Source: Bacteriovoracaceae bacterium
GTDB lineage: Bacteria; Bdellovibrionota; Bacteriovoracia; Bacteriovoracales; Bacteriovoracaceae
Assembly: GCA_024711325.1 (NCBI GenBank)
Contig: JANJTC010000002.1
Location: 434,001-498,000 of the forward strand
Direction of reading: 5' to 3'
DNA length: 64,000 bases
The notes beneath the pieces are model-generated. The model made no database searches and had not been told where the DNA came from. It worked only from the letters and a program-made list of their open reading frames with translations. Made by a program: the position numbers and the translations under genes. Of this stretch, positions 8,287-16,938 are shown piece after piece. Numbering within the stretch: position 1 is the first letter of the stretch; each line of letters opens with the position of its first letter.

Positions 8287-9420
8287 ATGATAAATCTTTT
8301 AATACTCATTTCTCTAAGTCTTTTGCTTGGGGCCTGTTCATCAGTCAAAAAAAAACAAGATGACATCGTCGTAGATAAAAAAACAATTGGAATCCTTCCA
8401 ACAGAAAAACAACCTGACTTAGTTGAGGTCGCTCAGTTCAAAGAAGCACAGGTCACAGGGGTCACCATTACTAAAGATGGAAGATTATTTGCAAATTTTC
8501 CAAGATGGAGAGACAACTTGCCATTTTCGGTAGTCGAAATTCTAAAGGATGGAACTTACAGGCCCTATCCGGATGAAGCATGGAATAACTGGAAAGGTAA
8601 ACCCGAAAAGAATAAGTTTACTTGTGTTCAGTCGGTATTTGCCCATGGAAATTCACTCTTTGTGCTCGACCCAAGTTCTCCGGAAATGAAAGAAGTCGTC
8701 GGACAGGCAAAACTATTTGAATTCGATCTAACAACGAATAAGTTAAAACGTAGCTGGGAGTTTGATGAAACAGTGGCACCTAAGAAATCCTATTTAAATG
8801 ATCTCAGAATTGATGAGGAATCAAATCAGGTCTATATCACTGATTCTGGTCTGGGTGGACTGGTTGTCCTCGATATGAAAACAGGTGATGCAAAAAGACT
8901 TTTAGATAAGCATCCTTCTACAAAATCTGAAAATGTCACTCTGACCGTTGAGAAGGAAGAGTTTAAGCTGGCAAATGGTGAAAAACCTCAAATACATTCT
9001 GATGGAATTGCAATCTCTCCAGTGGATGATAAGCTTTATTATCACGCGCTGACTGGATACACTCTATATAGAGTGCCAACATCAGAATTAACGACGGGAA
9101 GGAAAGATGAAACTAAGCTGGTCAAAAAAGTAGAAAATCTGGGTGTTACTCCGGCCCCGGATGGGATGATATTCGATAAAGAAGGGAATCTCTATATGGC
9201 CGACCTTGAAAGGAATGCAGTCTCTTATCGTACTCCGGATGGGGACATGAAGATTCTTATTCAAGATGAGAGAATTAAGTGGCCCGACACTTTTACTATC
9301 GATAATGAGAATAATTTAATCTTTACCGACTCTTTGCTGCAAGATGCCCCGGCGGGAAGTCCGGTTGATGGAATGACGTTCAAAATATATAAAGTGGCAC
9401 TACCAAAGCAATCTATTTGA
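8287..9420 (+). CDS. MRJP/Yellow-like beta-propeller lipoprotein (SMP-30/gluconolactonase-type fold)
   Basis: This 377-residue exported protein has a lipobox (LLGACSS). The body reads as a six-bladed propeller of the major royal jelly protein/Yellow family. Motifs include ANFPRWRDNLPFSVVE, YLNDLRID with YITDSGLGGLVVLD, IHSDGIAISP, YYHALTGYTLYRVPT and PDTFTIDNENNLIFTDS. Bacterial members are often annotated as gluconolactonase-like, and the substrate is unknown. The start is ATG 8287, behind a purine-rich GAAGGGGG. The longer frame beginning at 8230 lacks a signal peptide at its start. It overlaps the convergent next gene by 8 bp. Confidence 0.8.
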   Translation: MINLLILISLSLLLGACSSVKKKQDDIVVDKKTIGILPTEKQPDLVEVAQFKEAQVTGVTITKDGRLFANFPRWRDNLPFSVVEILKDGTYRPYPDEAWNNWKGKPEKNKFTCVQSVFAHGNSLFVLDPSSPEMKEVVGQAKLFEFDLTTNKLKRSWEFDETVAPKKSYLNDLRIDEESNQVYITDSGLGGLVVLDMKTGDAKRLLDKHPSTKSENVTLTVEKEEFKLANGEKPQIHSDGIAISPVDDKLYYHALTGYTLYRVPTSELTTGRKDETKLVKKVENLGVTPAPDGMIFDKEGNLYMADLERNAVSYRTPDGDMKILIQDERIKWPDTFTIDNENNLIFTDSLLQDAPAGSPVDGMTFKIYKVALPKQSI

Positions 9421-9676
9421 CCTTTGGTCTTCTGACCCTGGCCGGAGTTTGTGAATCTTTTCCGGAAGTATAATCCCGAGGAGCTGATACTTCTTCCTGG
9501 TTTTGGCGAAATCCTTGTCTGGCATTGTTCTTGGATCGCTGAAGATTATCTTCTTCTTTTTGAATCTCTTCTTTCAAATGGTTCTCATCGGGTTGATAGT
9601 GGGGCTTTTTCCAGACCTCGCCCAATGCCGTACCAGTGATCATAAGACCAAGAAAAATTGTGAAGTATGTTTTCAT
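9413..9676 (-). CDS. Small secreted charged protein
   Basis: This 87-residue protein starts at ATG 9676 behind AAGGAGG. It has a cleavable signal peptide (MKTYFTIFLGLMITGTALG) and then a hydrophilic, Glu/Gln/Arg-rich helix-prone tail. The longer open frame up to 9922 has no ribosome site and was rejected. Its 3' end overlaps the propeller gene by 8 bp. The function is unknown. Confidence 0.75.
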   Translation of the reverse strand: MKTYFTIFLGLMITGTALGEVWKKPHYQPDENHLKEEIQKEEDNLQRSKNNARQGFRQNQEEVSAPRDYTSGKDSQTPARVRRPKVK

Positions 9677-9900
9677 CTTTTCCCTCCTTACTATATACCA
9701 ACTGCACATTCTATCTAACGATGATGGAATGTGATTCTGAAGCTGCAATTTAGTCAGTCTTCTTGAGAGTAAATTTGGGGAAATCTCATTCTCCGAATGG
9801 AGTGGTGAGGGTATTCTATGTACAAGTCCAGCGGTGTTTGACAAGAGAAGTTGAAAAAGCATCATTTGAAAAACACTTCGTAGCAATACTCTGGATGAAA

Positions 9901-9928
9901 ATGGCCATCCTCGGATGGCCATTTTATT
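9901..9928 (+). terminator. Terminator-like hairpin just upstream of a gene
   Basis: ATGGCCATC-CTCG-GATGGCCAT is a perfect 9-bp stem followed by TTTATTT. It ends about 14 nt before the start codon at 9942 and immediately before its AGGAGG. No credible plus-strand gene precedes it, so it could attenuate the downstream lipoprotein gene or close a short upstream transcript. Confidence 0.6.
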
Positions 9929-9941
9929 TCAGGAGGCACAT

Positions 9942-10784
9942 ATGTTCTCCCGTTTCTTCATACTCATATTTATTGTAAGTTGCTCCAGCACTAAACCCAC
10001 TCCTTATCAAAAAGAAAAAAAGAAACAGGGATATAGGGATAAAGTATTTGAAGAACTTAAAGTTTCGAGTTTCAAAGGGAACACTTATACCAAAAAAGAT
10101 CGGGCCCGTCTTTTTGCTGAATTTAGAGCAATTGAAAATTGTCGTAGTGCTGATCATCTCCATGCCAATATTATTGATGTTTTTGATAAAACAATTGAAA
10201 AAGAAATAACCCGTAGTTCTGGTGGCGCATGGGGGCCATCATTTTACGGAGGTATGTATCCTTATTATAGTCGCTACTCATCTTTTGGCGTAGGAGTTGA
10301 TTATAGTACTGTTTCCACCAATAGCTGGAATGAGACATTGAGTTATCCTTATATAGAGATTTATTACACTTGCAGTAAGCGAATTTTCAGGCCGCAAATT
10401 CATCTCAAAGAGTTATCTTCCAGTGAAATGAAACATTTAGTGAAAGATGTCAAAGGGGCGGTTCAAGTTGAAAAAGTTCTGGATAATTCGCCTAATAAAA
10501 CGACTTTAGAGTTGGGGGACATTATTCTCAAGGCGAATGGAAAGAGAATTGAGAAAGTCTATGAGTTAATCAGATTGTTTAATGAAAATAGTCAGGAAGT
10601 TTCTCTACAAATTATGCGTGAAGGAGATCGTCTACCCACGAAACTTAAATCAGTGGAAGTGACTAAGGAAGTTGTTAAAGCTGAGGAAGATATCATTAAC
10701 AAAGTTTGTCATTCCGGTAAGAATGATGAAAAGGAAAAAGAATTAAAAGCTAACCAAATATGCCGGGAACAACAGGATCATTAA
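9942..10784 (+). CDS. PDZ-domain lipoprotein
   Basis: This 280-residue lipoprotein (FIVSCSS, Cys13) starts at ATG 9942 behind AGGAGG. A Gly/Tyr/Ser-rich segment lies at about 90-130. Residues about 170-235 form a PDZ-like domain (GAVQVEKVLDNSPN, LGDIILKANGKRI, VSLQIMREGD). There is no protease domain, so it is more likely a scaffold or peptide-binding envelope factor than an HtrA enzyme. Its stop overlaps the convergent secreted protein gene by four bases. Confidence 0.75.
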   Translation: MFSRFFILIFIVSCSSTKPTPYQKEKKKQGYRDKVFEELKVSSFKGNTYTKKDRARLFAEFRAIENCRSADHLHANIIDVFDKTIEKEITRSSGGAWGPSFYGGMYPYYSRYSSFGVGVDYSTVSTNSWNETLSYPYIEIYYTCSKRIFRPQIHLKELSSSEMKHLVKDVKGAVQVEKVLDNSPNKTTLELGDIILKANGKRIEKVYELIRLFNENSQEVSLQIMREGDRLPTKLKSVEVTKEVVKAEEDIINKVCHSGKNDEKEKELKANQICREQQDH

Positions 10785-11221
10785 GGTGATCCTGTGCCCA
10801 CTCCAGTGTCAGTATTTGGTTGAAGGGGAGTTGTAGAAGGTTGTGTTGGCGGAACTGCTGGAAGATTTGTATTAGGAATAGTACTTGAAGGTATTTCTTC
10901 TTCATTAAGTGATCCATCACCACTACCTCCGAGAAAATTGGATCGCTCTTCTTGCTGTTGAATTGTGCCAAAATCATTTCCTCTACCAATGCTGGAGTCA
11001 TTTCCGGGTACGATGGCGCCGGGACTAGACGTAGTCGGTGTATTTGAAGGAGTTGTTGAAGGCGCAGTTGTACCTCCCAAGGCCCCCCCAAATCCCACTC
11101 CCCCAGGATTATTTGAGGAATCGGTTGTACTCGTTGAACTGCCACCTAACACACCAGATTGGGAAATGGATTCTTCTGTGACAAAACTAAAAACTACGAG
11201 TAAAAGAAATATTTTTTTCAT
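10781..11221 (-). CDS. Secreted Ser/Thr/Gly/Pro-rich low-complexity protein
   Basis: This 146-residue protein has a signal peptide (MKKIFLLLVVFSFVTEESISQ) and a mature region made of Ser, Thr, Gly, Pro and Asn runs, probably disordered. GAGG precedes the ATG. The 45-bp gap to mnmH contains an excellent sigma-54 promoter match (11249-11262), which argues for independent transcription rather than read-through from the selD operon. The function is unknown. Confidence 0.75.
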   Translation of the reverse strand: MKKIFLLLVVFSFVTEESISQSGVLGGSSTSTTDSSNNPGGVGFGGALGGTTAPSTTPSNTPTTSSPGAIVPGNDSSIGRGNDFGTIQQQEERSNFLGGSGDGSLNEEEIPSSTIPNTNLPAVPPTQPSTTPLQPNTDTGVGTGSP

Positions 11222-11247
11222 AATAACCTCCGTCCTCTTTGTTTAAG

Positions 11248-11263
11248 TGCAAAGCGCATGCCG
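11248..11263 (-). promoter_or_regulatory. Sigma-54 -24/-12 promoter (secreted low-complexity gene)
   Basis: On the minus strand CGGCATGCGCTTTGCA gives GG (11262-11261), ten bases, then GC (11250-11249), with a TTGCA -12 box. The predicted start of transcription is near 11237, leaving a short leader with a ribosome site before ATG 11221. Confidence 0.7.
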
Positions 11264-11266
11264 GAG

Positions 11267-12295
11267 TTACATATGAGCTAAATAGCTAAGTACTTCTGCC
11301 TGATTCCCTTGGAAAAGAATTTTTTCTTGATTATAGCGGATACCTTTTTGATAAAGAGGATCGTAATACTCCTTTAAAAGGATTGAAATCCAGGCCTCAT
11401 GGAAAGCTAACTCCATTGGGGATTCAAATGCTTTGCTAATTTCATCTGATAAAAGTTTGAACTTCACTCCACCTAATCTTTTTTGAATCTTGCCGAGGCC
11501 TGACAGGAAAAAATCCCGGGAGGAGGGTTTGACGTATTCATTAAAGATGTTTTGTAATCTTTCTTCGTGGCCTGTTTCCAGGATAATCATGGGAGATTCC
11601 CGTAAGGCGGCAAAAAGTCTTTGCGGTACGGTTAATTGTCCGATGGTGGCACTTTCATCTTCAACCAAGATTTTTTTTCCAGTCAACTTGAGTAGCTCTA
11701 ACGCTAATTTATTCTCAAAGGTAATTTGGGATGGTTGACTCCCTCTGGGTCCAAAAGCAGAACCCCTATGATTCGCAAGATTCTCCAGATCCAGGTGATA
11801 AGGAATTTTTTCCAGTAGGAGCGTTTTTCCACTTCCGGTTAATCCGCCCAGCCTAATCATCATCGGCAAAGGAGCATCATTTAATATAGAAAGAAAAAAA
11901 TGCCTTAAGCGTTTATAACCTCCAGGAATTGGCCTTTTAGAGATGCCTGTTTCCTTAAGCCACTGACATGATATTTGAGAGCGCAGTCCACCTCTGAAAC
12001 AAAAAACTTCTGCCTCTGGATATTGCTGAATATAATTCCTCCAGCTTTTTACTCTGGCCTCTTTTATTTCTCCACACACTAATTGGTGCCCAAGCTCTAT
12101 GGCCGCTCCTTGGCCGGATTGTTTGTAACAAAGGCCAACTTGTCTTCGTTCTTCATCATTCATGAGGGGAAGATTAATGGAATGGGGGATGGCGCCATCT
12201 TGAAATTCAATAGGTGCTCTGACATCGATAAGAGGTGTTTTATCTATAAAGAGTTTTATCAGTTCAGGGTCATTCCACATAAACGTTATAATCAT
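11267..12295 (-). CDS. mnmH: tRNA 2-selenouridine synthase
   Basis: MnmH/SelU replaces the sulfur of 2-thiouridine at the wobble position of certain tRNAs with selenium from selenophosphate. Visible are an N-terminal rhodanese domain (PLIDVRAPIEF and the catalytic CFRGG cysteine, residue 99 with this start, close to Cys97 of E. coli SelU) and a Walker A GLTGSGKT near residue 151. The start is uncertain, with TTG 12316, ATG 12295 and ATG 12280 all in frame inside the end of selD and none with a clear Shine-Dalgarno. Coupling to selD is evident. Confidence 0.92.
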   Translation of the reverse strand: MIITFMWNDPELIKLFIDKTPLIDVRAPIEFQDGAIPHSINLPLMNDEERRQVGLCYKQSGQGAAIELGHQLVCGEIKEARVKSWRNYIQQYPEAEVFCFRGGLRSQISCQWLKETGISKRPIPGGYKRLRHFFLSILNDAPLPMMIRLGGLTGSGKTLLLEKIPYHLDLENLANHRGSAFGPRGSQPSQITFENKLALELLKLTGKKILVEDESATIGQLTVPQRLFAALRESPMIILETGHEERLQNIFNEYVKPSSRDFFLSGLGKIQKRLGGVKFKLLSDEISKAFESPMELAFHEAWISILLKEYYDPLYQKGIRYNQEKILFQGNQAEVLSYLAHM

Positions 12296-13307
12296 TTTTC
12301 TGGGTAACTGAACCAATGATGGCAGTCCCTGGAAAAACTTCTTTTAAGGTATCTTTTATCTTTTCTGCTGCTTCTATTCCAACAGACAAAAGAAGTCCAC
12401 CGCTGGTCTGTGGATCAAAGGTCAATAATTTTTGGATTTCACTTATTGTTTCAGAAAAATGAACTTTCCCTTGGGTATATTCATCATTACTTCTGTGGGC
12501 CTTAGTTAAGAATCCTTTTCCAAGGCATTCATAACTGTTACTAAAAACAGGAAGATCATTAACTTGGATTTTGAGGCTGACGTTTGAAGCCAGGGCCAGT
12601 TGATAGGCATGGCCCATGAGTCCAAAACCTGTCACATCTGTTGCTCCATGGATGTGTAGTACGTCATCGCTTGAGAGATGATCGATAATGTTGTTCAGGC
12701 GTTTCATGGAGTTTATCGCTTCCAAGGCTTCTTCTTCGGTGATTTCCTGGCGTTTGATTCCGGCGCAGATAGTCCCGGTGCCTAAAGGTTTGGTTAGAAT
12801 GAGCTGGTCGCCAATTTTTCCGCCCTGATTTGTCCAGGTTTTTTGAGGATGGACAATCCCCGTGACAGAGAGGCCAAATTTTAAAGTATCGTCATCAATT
12901 GAGTGTCCACCAACCAAGGATGAACCAGACAGAGCAATGACATCACAGGCCCCTTGTAACACTTCCTGAATGATTGAAGGTTCCATCGTGGCCAGGGGAG
13001 CCGCGAGAATTGCCATGCAGGTTTTAGGTTTTCCTCCCATGGCATAAACATCACTTAATGCATTGGCAGCAGCGATTGCTCCAAAATTTTTTGGTGAGTC
13101 CACAATAGGAGTGAAAAAATCCAGGGTTTGAACCAGTGCCACTTCGTCACTTATTTTGAAGATCGCTGCATCGTCGAAATGCGAACCATCAATTTCCACG
13201 CCTGGAATTTTGGGAGGAAATTTCAATCCGTTTAGAATTTCTTTCAGAAGGATGGCCGGGACCTTGGCAGCACAGCCGCCTTTTTTCACTGTTTGGGTAA
13301 GTTTCAT
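12270..13307 (-). CDS. selD: Selenide, water dikinase (selenophosphate synthase)
   Basis: This 345-residue enzyme makes monoselenophosphate from selenide and ATP. The active-site segment KKGGCAAK has Cys12 at the catalytic Cys/Sec position and Lys15 as the ATP-phosphate lysine. The second cysteine of the E. coli motif is alanine here. It is a cysteine form, so no UGA recoding is needed. It overlaps mnmH, and no selA or selB is visible in the window, which suggests use of selenium for tRNA modification. A lytic transglycosylase gene ends 9 bp upstream of it on the same strand... its stop lies at 13317. Confidence 0.95.
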   Translation of the reverse strand: MKLTQTVKKGGCAAKVPAILLKEILNGLKFPPKIPGVEIDGSHFDDAAIFKISDEVALVQTLDFFTPIVDSPKNFGAIAAANALSDVYAMGGKPKTCMAILAAPLATMEPSIIQEVLQGACDVIALSGSSLVGGHSIDDDTLKFGLSVTGIVHPQKTWTNQGGKIGDQLILTKPLGTGTICAGIKRQEITEEEALEAINSMKRLNNIIDHLSSDDVLHIHGATDVTGFGLMGHAYQLALASNVSLKIQVNDLPVFSNSYECLGKGFLTKAHRSNDEYTQGKVHFSETISEIQKLLTFDPQTSGGLLLSVGIEAAEKIKDTLKEVFPGTAIIGSVTQKNDYNVYVE

Positions 13308-13316
13308 AGCTGGATA

Positions 13317-13964
13317 TTATAACGTACTAGTTCTTCTTCCAATCTCTTTATAAAAAGAAATGTATCGTTTCATAACATGAATGGGATAATCTTTAGGATA
13401 AACATCTCTGGAGACTGCGTTTCTAACCGCTTTAGGACCCATATTGTAAGCGGCCAGATACAGTTGGCCATGACCTTCAAATTTATTTCTAAGCCAAGAA
13501 AGGTAGGCCACGCCTAGTTTAATGTTTGCTACGGGATCTCTTAGTGTTTTATCACCATGCCATTTTGATTTCACGATCTGTGACATCCATTTTCCAGTAC
13601 TGGGCCTTATTTGCATCATTCCAATTTCACCTACTGGGCCAACTGCCACTGGATTAAAACTTGATTCACCTGAAATAACTGCCATCACAAAATAGGGATC
13701 GAGGGAATTCTTTTTAGATTCATTGATAATGGCCTTAGCGATGCTTGTTGCCTGAAATTTATGGCCCTTGGGTAGACGATCCTTTACGATTCGAAAGATG
13801 TTTTTAACCAAATCGTGCTTATCTTCCAATCGGGATACAATGCTTTTATTATAGCTATTTCCCATAAGTTCACGGGCATGCTCGGCCCGGATACTGGCGA
13901 GACTTCGTGAGTTTCCAAAGGCCTGAGTTGTCATCAATACGAGAATTATAAATAGTGTTTTCAT
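13317..13964 (-). CDS. Secreted lytic transglycosylase (SLT family)
   Basis: This 215-residue exported protein has a signal peptide (to about residue 17) and an SLT/goose-lysozyme domain. Glu100 in SGESSFNP is the catalytic acid, followed by GEIGMMQIRPSTG, LGVAYLSW and LAAYNMGP. It cleaves peptidoglycan glycan strands to anhydro-sugars in the periplasm, or in the prey wall in a predator. There is no Shine-Dalgarno, and a sigma-54 match places transcription initiation within a few bases of the ATG, suggesting a leaderless mRNA. It lies 9 bp upstream of selD on the same strand. Confidence 0.9.
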   Translation of the reverse strand: MKTLFIILVLMTTQAFGNSRSLASIRAEHARELMGNSYNKSIVSRLEDKHDLVKNIFRIVKDRLPKGHKFQATSIAKAIINESKKNSLDPYFVMAVISGESSFNPVAVGPVGEIGMMQIRPSTGKWMSQIVKSKWHGDKTLRDPVANIKLGVAYLSWLRNKFEGHGQLYLAAYNMGPKAVRNAVSRDVYPKDYPIHVMKRYISFYKEIGRRTSTL

Positions 13965-13976
13965 ACTCAGGTATGG

Positions 13977-13993
13977 AGCAAGGCAGATGCCAA
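13977..13993 (-). promoter_or_regulatory. Sigma-54 promoter (lytic transglycosylase, apparently leaderless)
   Basis: The minus-strand sequence TTGGCATCTGCCTTGCT has GG at 13991-13990, ten bases, then GC at 13979-13978, with consensus-like TTGGCA and TTGCT elements. The expected +1 is about 13966, and the start codon begins at 13964. Confidence 0.75.
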
Positions 13994-14135
13994 TAATTGA
14001 GAGATAAGGTCTTGATTACCTATGGCAGTTTTGCCAGTAAATTAGGCAGTGGCAGGCCACTGGTCAATGAAGTCTGGTAACCCCTTGTTTTGCGGCATTC
14101 ATTGAAAATTCAGTGGTTATTAATCATCATGGCCT

Positions 14136-15593
14136 ATGAGTGATTTTCTCTCGACCCCTCATTATTTTTTGGCACGCTTGTTTTTTGAACGTTCTCTGGG
14201 ACTTATCTATTTAGTGGCATTTTTGAGTGCTTATAATCAATTTCCAGCGCTCTTGGGCGAGAAAGGCCTTCTGCCCACACCGGATTATTTAAAAGTGACC
14301 TCGTTTAAAGATTCACCAAGTCTTTTTCACTGGAAATATTCAGATCAGCTCCTAAAAACGATATGTCTGATCGGTATGGGCATTTCCCTATTGATGGCTT
14401 CAGGACTAATAGGCCTGGGACCTATTAGTTTGCATATGGCCTCATGGCTTACGCTGTATGTTTTATATTTATCTATTGTAAATGTGGGGCAGGATTTCTA
14501 TGGCTTCGGTTGGGAAACCATGCTTTTAGAGGCAGGCTTTTTCGCTGCTTTCATGGGACCCTCTTGGGTCACACCATCGTGGTTACCGATTCTCATTCTT
14601 CGCTGGATGCTATTTAGAACAGAGATGGGAGCGGGACTCATCAAAATGAGGGGAGATCCTTGTTGGAGAAATCTTACCTGTTTATATTATCATCATGAAA
14701 CTCAGCCACTACCTAATCCTCTGAGCCGATTTTTTCATCTACGGCCAAAAATTTTTCATAGAATGGGTGTTGTCTTTAGCCACTTCTGCCAGTTGGTGGT
14801 GCCTATAGGTCTTTTTCTGCCGCAACCGTTGGCCGGAATTTCAGGTTTTTTTCTAATACTTCACCAACTCATTTTGGTCATAAGTGGAAACTATTCCTGG
14901 TTAAACTGGCTTACAATTGTTTTAGGTTTTCTTGCCTTCTCTAATATCAATCCACCCGAAATAACTTTCGCTCCCAGACCTCTATGGTTTGAGTTGGCCC
15001 AGTATGTTGCGTTCATTCTGGCAGTAATTTTAAGTTATAGGCCATGTTTGAATTTATTTTCTCCCCGACAATTCATGAATTATTGCTGGAACCGTTGGCA
15101 TTTGGTGGGGGCCTATGGTGCATTTGGAAGTGTGACCAAAGAAAGATACGAGATTGTCATCGAGGGAAGTGCTTCTCTAGACCAGTTTGATGAAGCTGCC
15201 TGGAGGGAATATGGATTTAAGGGCAAACCGGGCGAACTTGATAGAACTCCACCCATCGTGGCCCCTTATCATTTAAGATTGGACTGGATGATATGGTTTT
15301 TACCTTTTACTGTCCTGGTAAGTGGAAAAAACATTTATCTTCGGGGCCATCGACTCTACTTTATTCGTCTCATGCTTAAACTGCTGATGAACGATACTGC
15401 TCTCTTGAAACTTTTTCGAACTGTTCCATTTAAAGAATCGCCACCGGTTTGGGTAAGGGCAAAGTTCTATCATTATCAGTTCACTTCAAAAGAAGAATTT
15501 CATTCGACGGGTAATATCTGGAAAAGAGAAATGTTGGGAGAATTTTGTCCCCCTTTATCCTTGAACGAATTCGAATATTTGAAAAAAGTATGA
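14136..15593 (+). CDS. Lipase maturation factor-like membrane protein
   Basis: This 485-residue polytopic protein (about eight hydrophobic helices) matches the lipase maturation factor (LMF1) family. It has YQ-type loops such as NVGQDFYGFGWETMLLEAGF, RTEMGAGLIKMRGDPCWRNLTCLYYHHETQPLPNP, and a hydrophilic C-terminal domain with beta segments. In animals LMF1 helps lipoprotein lipase fold in the ER. The bacterial role is unknown. The ATG has no strong ribosome site. Its upstream region holds the palindromes TGGCAGTTTTGCCA and CAGTGGCAGGCCACTG. Confidence 0.85.
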   Translation: MSDFLSTPHYFLARLFFERSLGLIYLVAFLSAYNQFPALLGEKGLLPTPDYLKVTSFKDSPSLFHWKYSDQLLKTICLIGMGISLLMASGLIGLGPISLHMASWLTLYVLYLSIVNVGQDFYGFGWETMLLEAGFFAAFMGPSWVTPSWLPILILRWMLFRTEMGAGLIKMRGDPCWRNLTCLYYHHETQPLPNPLSRFFHLRPKIFHRMGVVFSHFCQLVVPIGLFLPQPLAGISGFFLILHQLILVISGNYSWLNWLTIVLGFLAFSNINPPEITFAPRPLWFELAQYVAFILAVILSYRPCLNLFSPRQFMNYCWNRWHLVGAYGAFGSVTKERYEIVIEGSASLDQFDEAAWREYGFKGKPGELDRTPPIVAPYHLRLDWMIWFLPFTVLVSGKNIYLRGHRLYFIRLMLKLLMNDTALLKLFRTVPFKESPPVWVRAKFYHYQFTSKEEFHSTGNIWKREMLGEFCPPLSLNEFEYLKKV

Positions 15594-15649
15594 TTATTCT
15601 CATACTTTACCCTTTTCGGGAGGATTAAAATCCCATCAGGAGAAAAGAG

Positions 15650-16474
15650 ATGGCAGAAAAAAATTATCAAATTGAACACCATGAAGGTTACACTGTTGTG
15701 AAACTGGATACCATCCTTGATTACTATAACTGCAAGAAATTTTCTGAAGAAATCGATTCCATTGCTGAACATGCGAATCATGTCCTGATAGACTGTGAGC
15801 AAATAGTCACTTTTCCCAAAGACTGGGTTAGAATTTTAATTAATCTTCAACAAAGACTTAAAAAGATGGATAAGGAATTAAAACTTATTCATGTTAATCA
15901 AGCAGTACTTTCTTTAATGCACGCAGAAGGAATAGATAAAATATTCAAGGTTGCCAAAGATGCAAATTCCGCATTGAAAGAATTCGGTCTTTTAGTCAAA
16001 AGAAAGTTGAACATGGAGTTTATTAATCCTTTTATATCGGCTGCCTTGAATGTACTCAAAGTTCAGGCCGGTACTGATGCTACCCATGGCAAGACTTATT
16101 TGAAAAAGCCTACAGAGCAATTTGTAGGGGATATTTCAGGCATCATTGGAATTGTTAGCGATACTTTTACCGGATCAGTCGTCATCAGTTTCCCTGAAAA
16201 ATCGTTTCTTAAAATTATCTCACAAATGATTGGTGAAGAGGTTCAAGCACTGGATAAAGATGTTTGTGATGGTGCCGGGGAGATCATCAATATTATTTTT
16301 GGACAAGCAAAAATTTCGCTTAATGAGTTAGGCTATGGAATCAGAAGTGCTATTCCTTCAGTTGTAACCGGAAAAAATCATTCATTGTCTGCCCAGACTA
16401 AAGGTCCTGTCATTGTCATCCCATTTGAAAGTAACATGGGCCCTTTTTTTATAGAAATAGGCTTATCGAACTAG
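15650..16474 (+). CDS. STAS domain-CheX fusion protein
   Basis: This 274-residue cytoplasmic protein lies behind AGGAG. Residues 1-110 form a STAS (anti-sigma antagonist-like) domain. Residues about 125-274 form a CheX/CheC-type phosphatase domain with the ExxN signature at Glu211-Asn214 (GEIINIIFGQA) and the paired-strand ending GPVIVIPFES. CheX dephosphorylates CheY-P, and the STAS part may dock partners. No che genes are adjacent. Several stand-alone receivers in this window (35887, 43624, 63628) are possible substrates by inference. Confidence 0.8.
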   Translation: MAEKNYQIEHHEGYTVVKLDTILDYYNCKKFSEEIDSIAEHANHVLIDCEQIVTFPKDWVRILINLQQRLKKMDKELKLIHVNQAVLSLMHAEGIDKIFKVAKDANSALKEFGLLVKRKLNMEFINPFISAALNVLKVQAGTDATHGKTYLKKPTEQFVGDISGIIGIVSDTFTGSVVISFPEKSFLKIISQMIGEEVQALDKDVCDGAGEIINIIFGQAKISLNELGYGIRSAIPSVVTGKNHSLSAQTKGPVIVIPFESNMGPFFIEIGLSN

Positions 16475-16845
16475 TTGGTGGCCAGACCCTTAATGATGTA
16501 ATTTGCTGTCTGTTCATTGCACGCCATTGGAATGTCGTAGACGACAGCTATGCGAAGCAGAGCTTTGACGTCAACATCATGAGGATGAGGGGCCAGTGGG
16601 TCCCAGAAAAAAATGACAGCATCAATTCTGCCTTCGGCTATGCCTGCCCCAATTTGTTGGTCTCCTCCCAGAGGGCCACTTTTGAATTTAGTGAGGGATA
16701 ATCCCACTTCATCTTCTATTCTTTTACCTGTGGTGCCAGTAGCAAAAAGATTAAAATGGGAGAGTGTTTGAGAATGAAGTTTGACCCAGCTAACCAGATT
16801 TTTTTTGAAGTTATCATGTGCTATCAGGGCAATACTTTTTTTCAT
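16471..16845 (-). CDS. mgsA: Methylglyoxal synthase
   Basis: This 124-residue enzyme converts dihydroxyacetone phosphate to methylglyoxal and phosphate, bypassing lower glycolysis when phosphate is short. IALIAHDNFK (His10), FATGTTG, GPLGGDQQIGA (Asp62, the catalytic-base position) and DPLAPHPHDVDVKAL are all conserved. It lacks the N- and C-terminal extensions of the E. coli enzyme. It overlaps the convergent STAS-CheX gene by four bases. Confidence 0.93.
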   Translation of the reverse strand: MKKSIALIAHDNFKKNLVSWVKLHSQTLSHFNLFATGTTGKRIEDEVGLSLTKFKSGPLGGDQQIGAGIAEGRIDAVIFFWDPLAPHPHDVDVKALLRIAVVYDIPMACNEQTANYIIKGLATN

Positions 16846-16938
16846 AAATTTCCATCGAAGGTAAACACCTAAAATGTTAGGATTATGAGAGTGTACTTCA
16901 CTCCTTGTGAACGGTAAATTATTTTAAGGTTTAACTAA

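Noticed and set aside
9763..9978. Open frame running through the hairpin into the PDZ-lipoprotein start
   Set aside because: It overlaps a clear lipoprotein start with AGGAGG and contains a terminator stem; it does not resemble a protein family.
10750..11145. Open frame opposite the secreted low-complexity gene
   Set aside because: Shadow of repetitive Ser/Thr/Pro codons; no ribosome site, no family.
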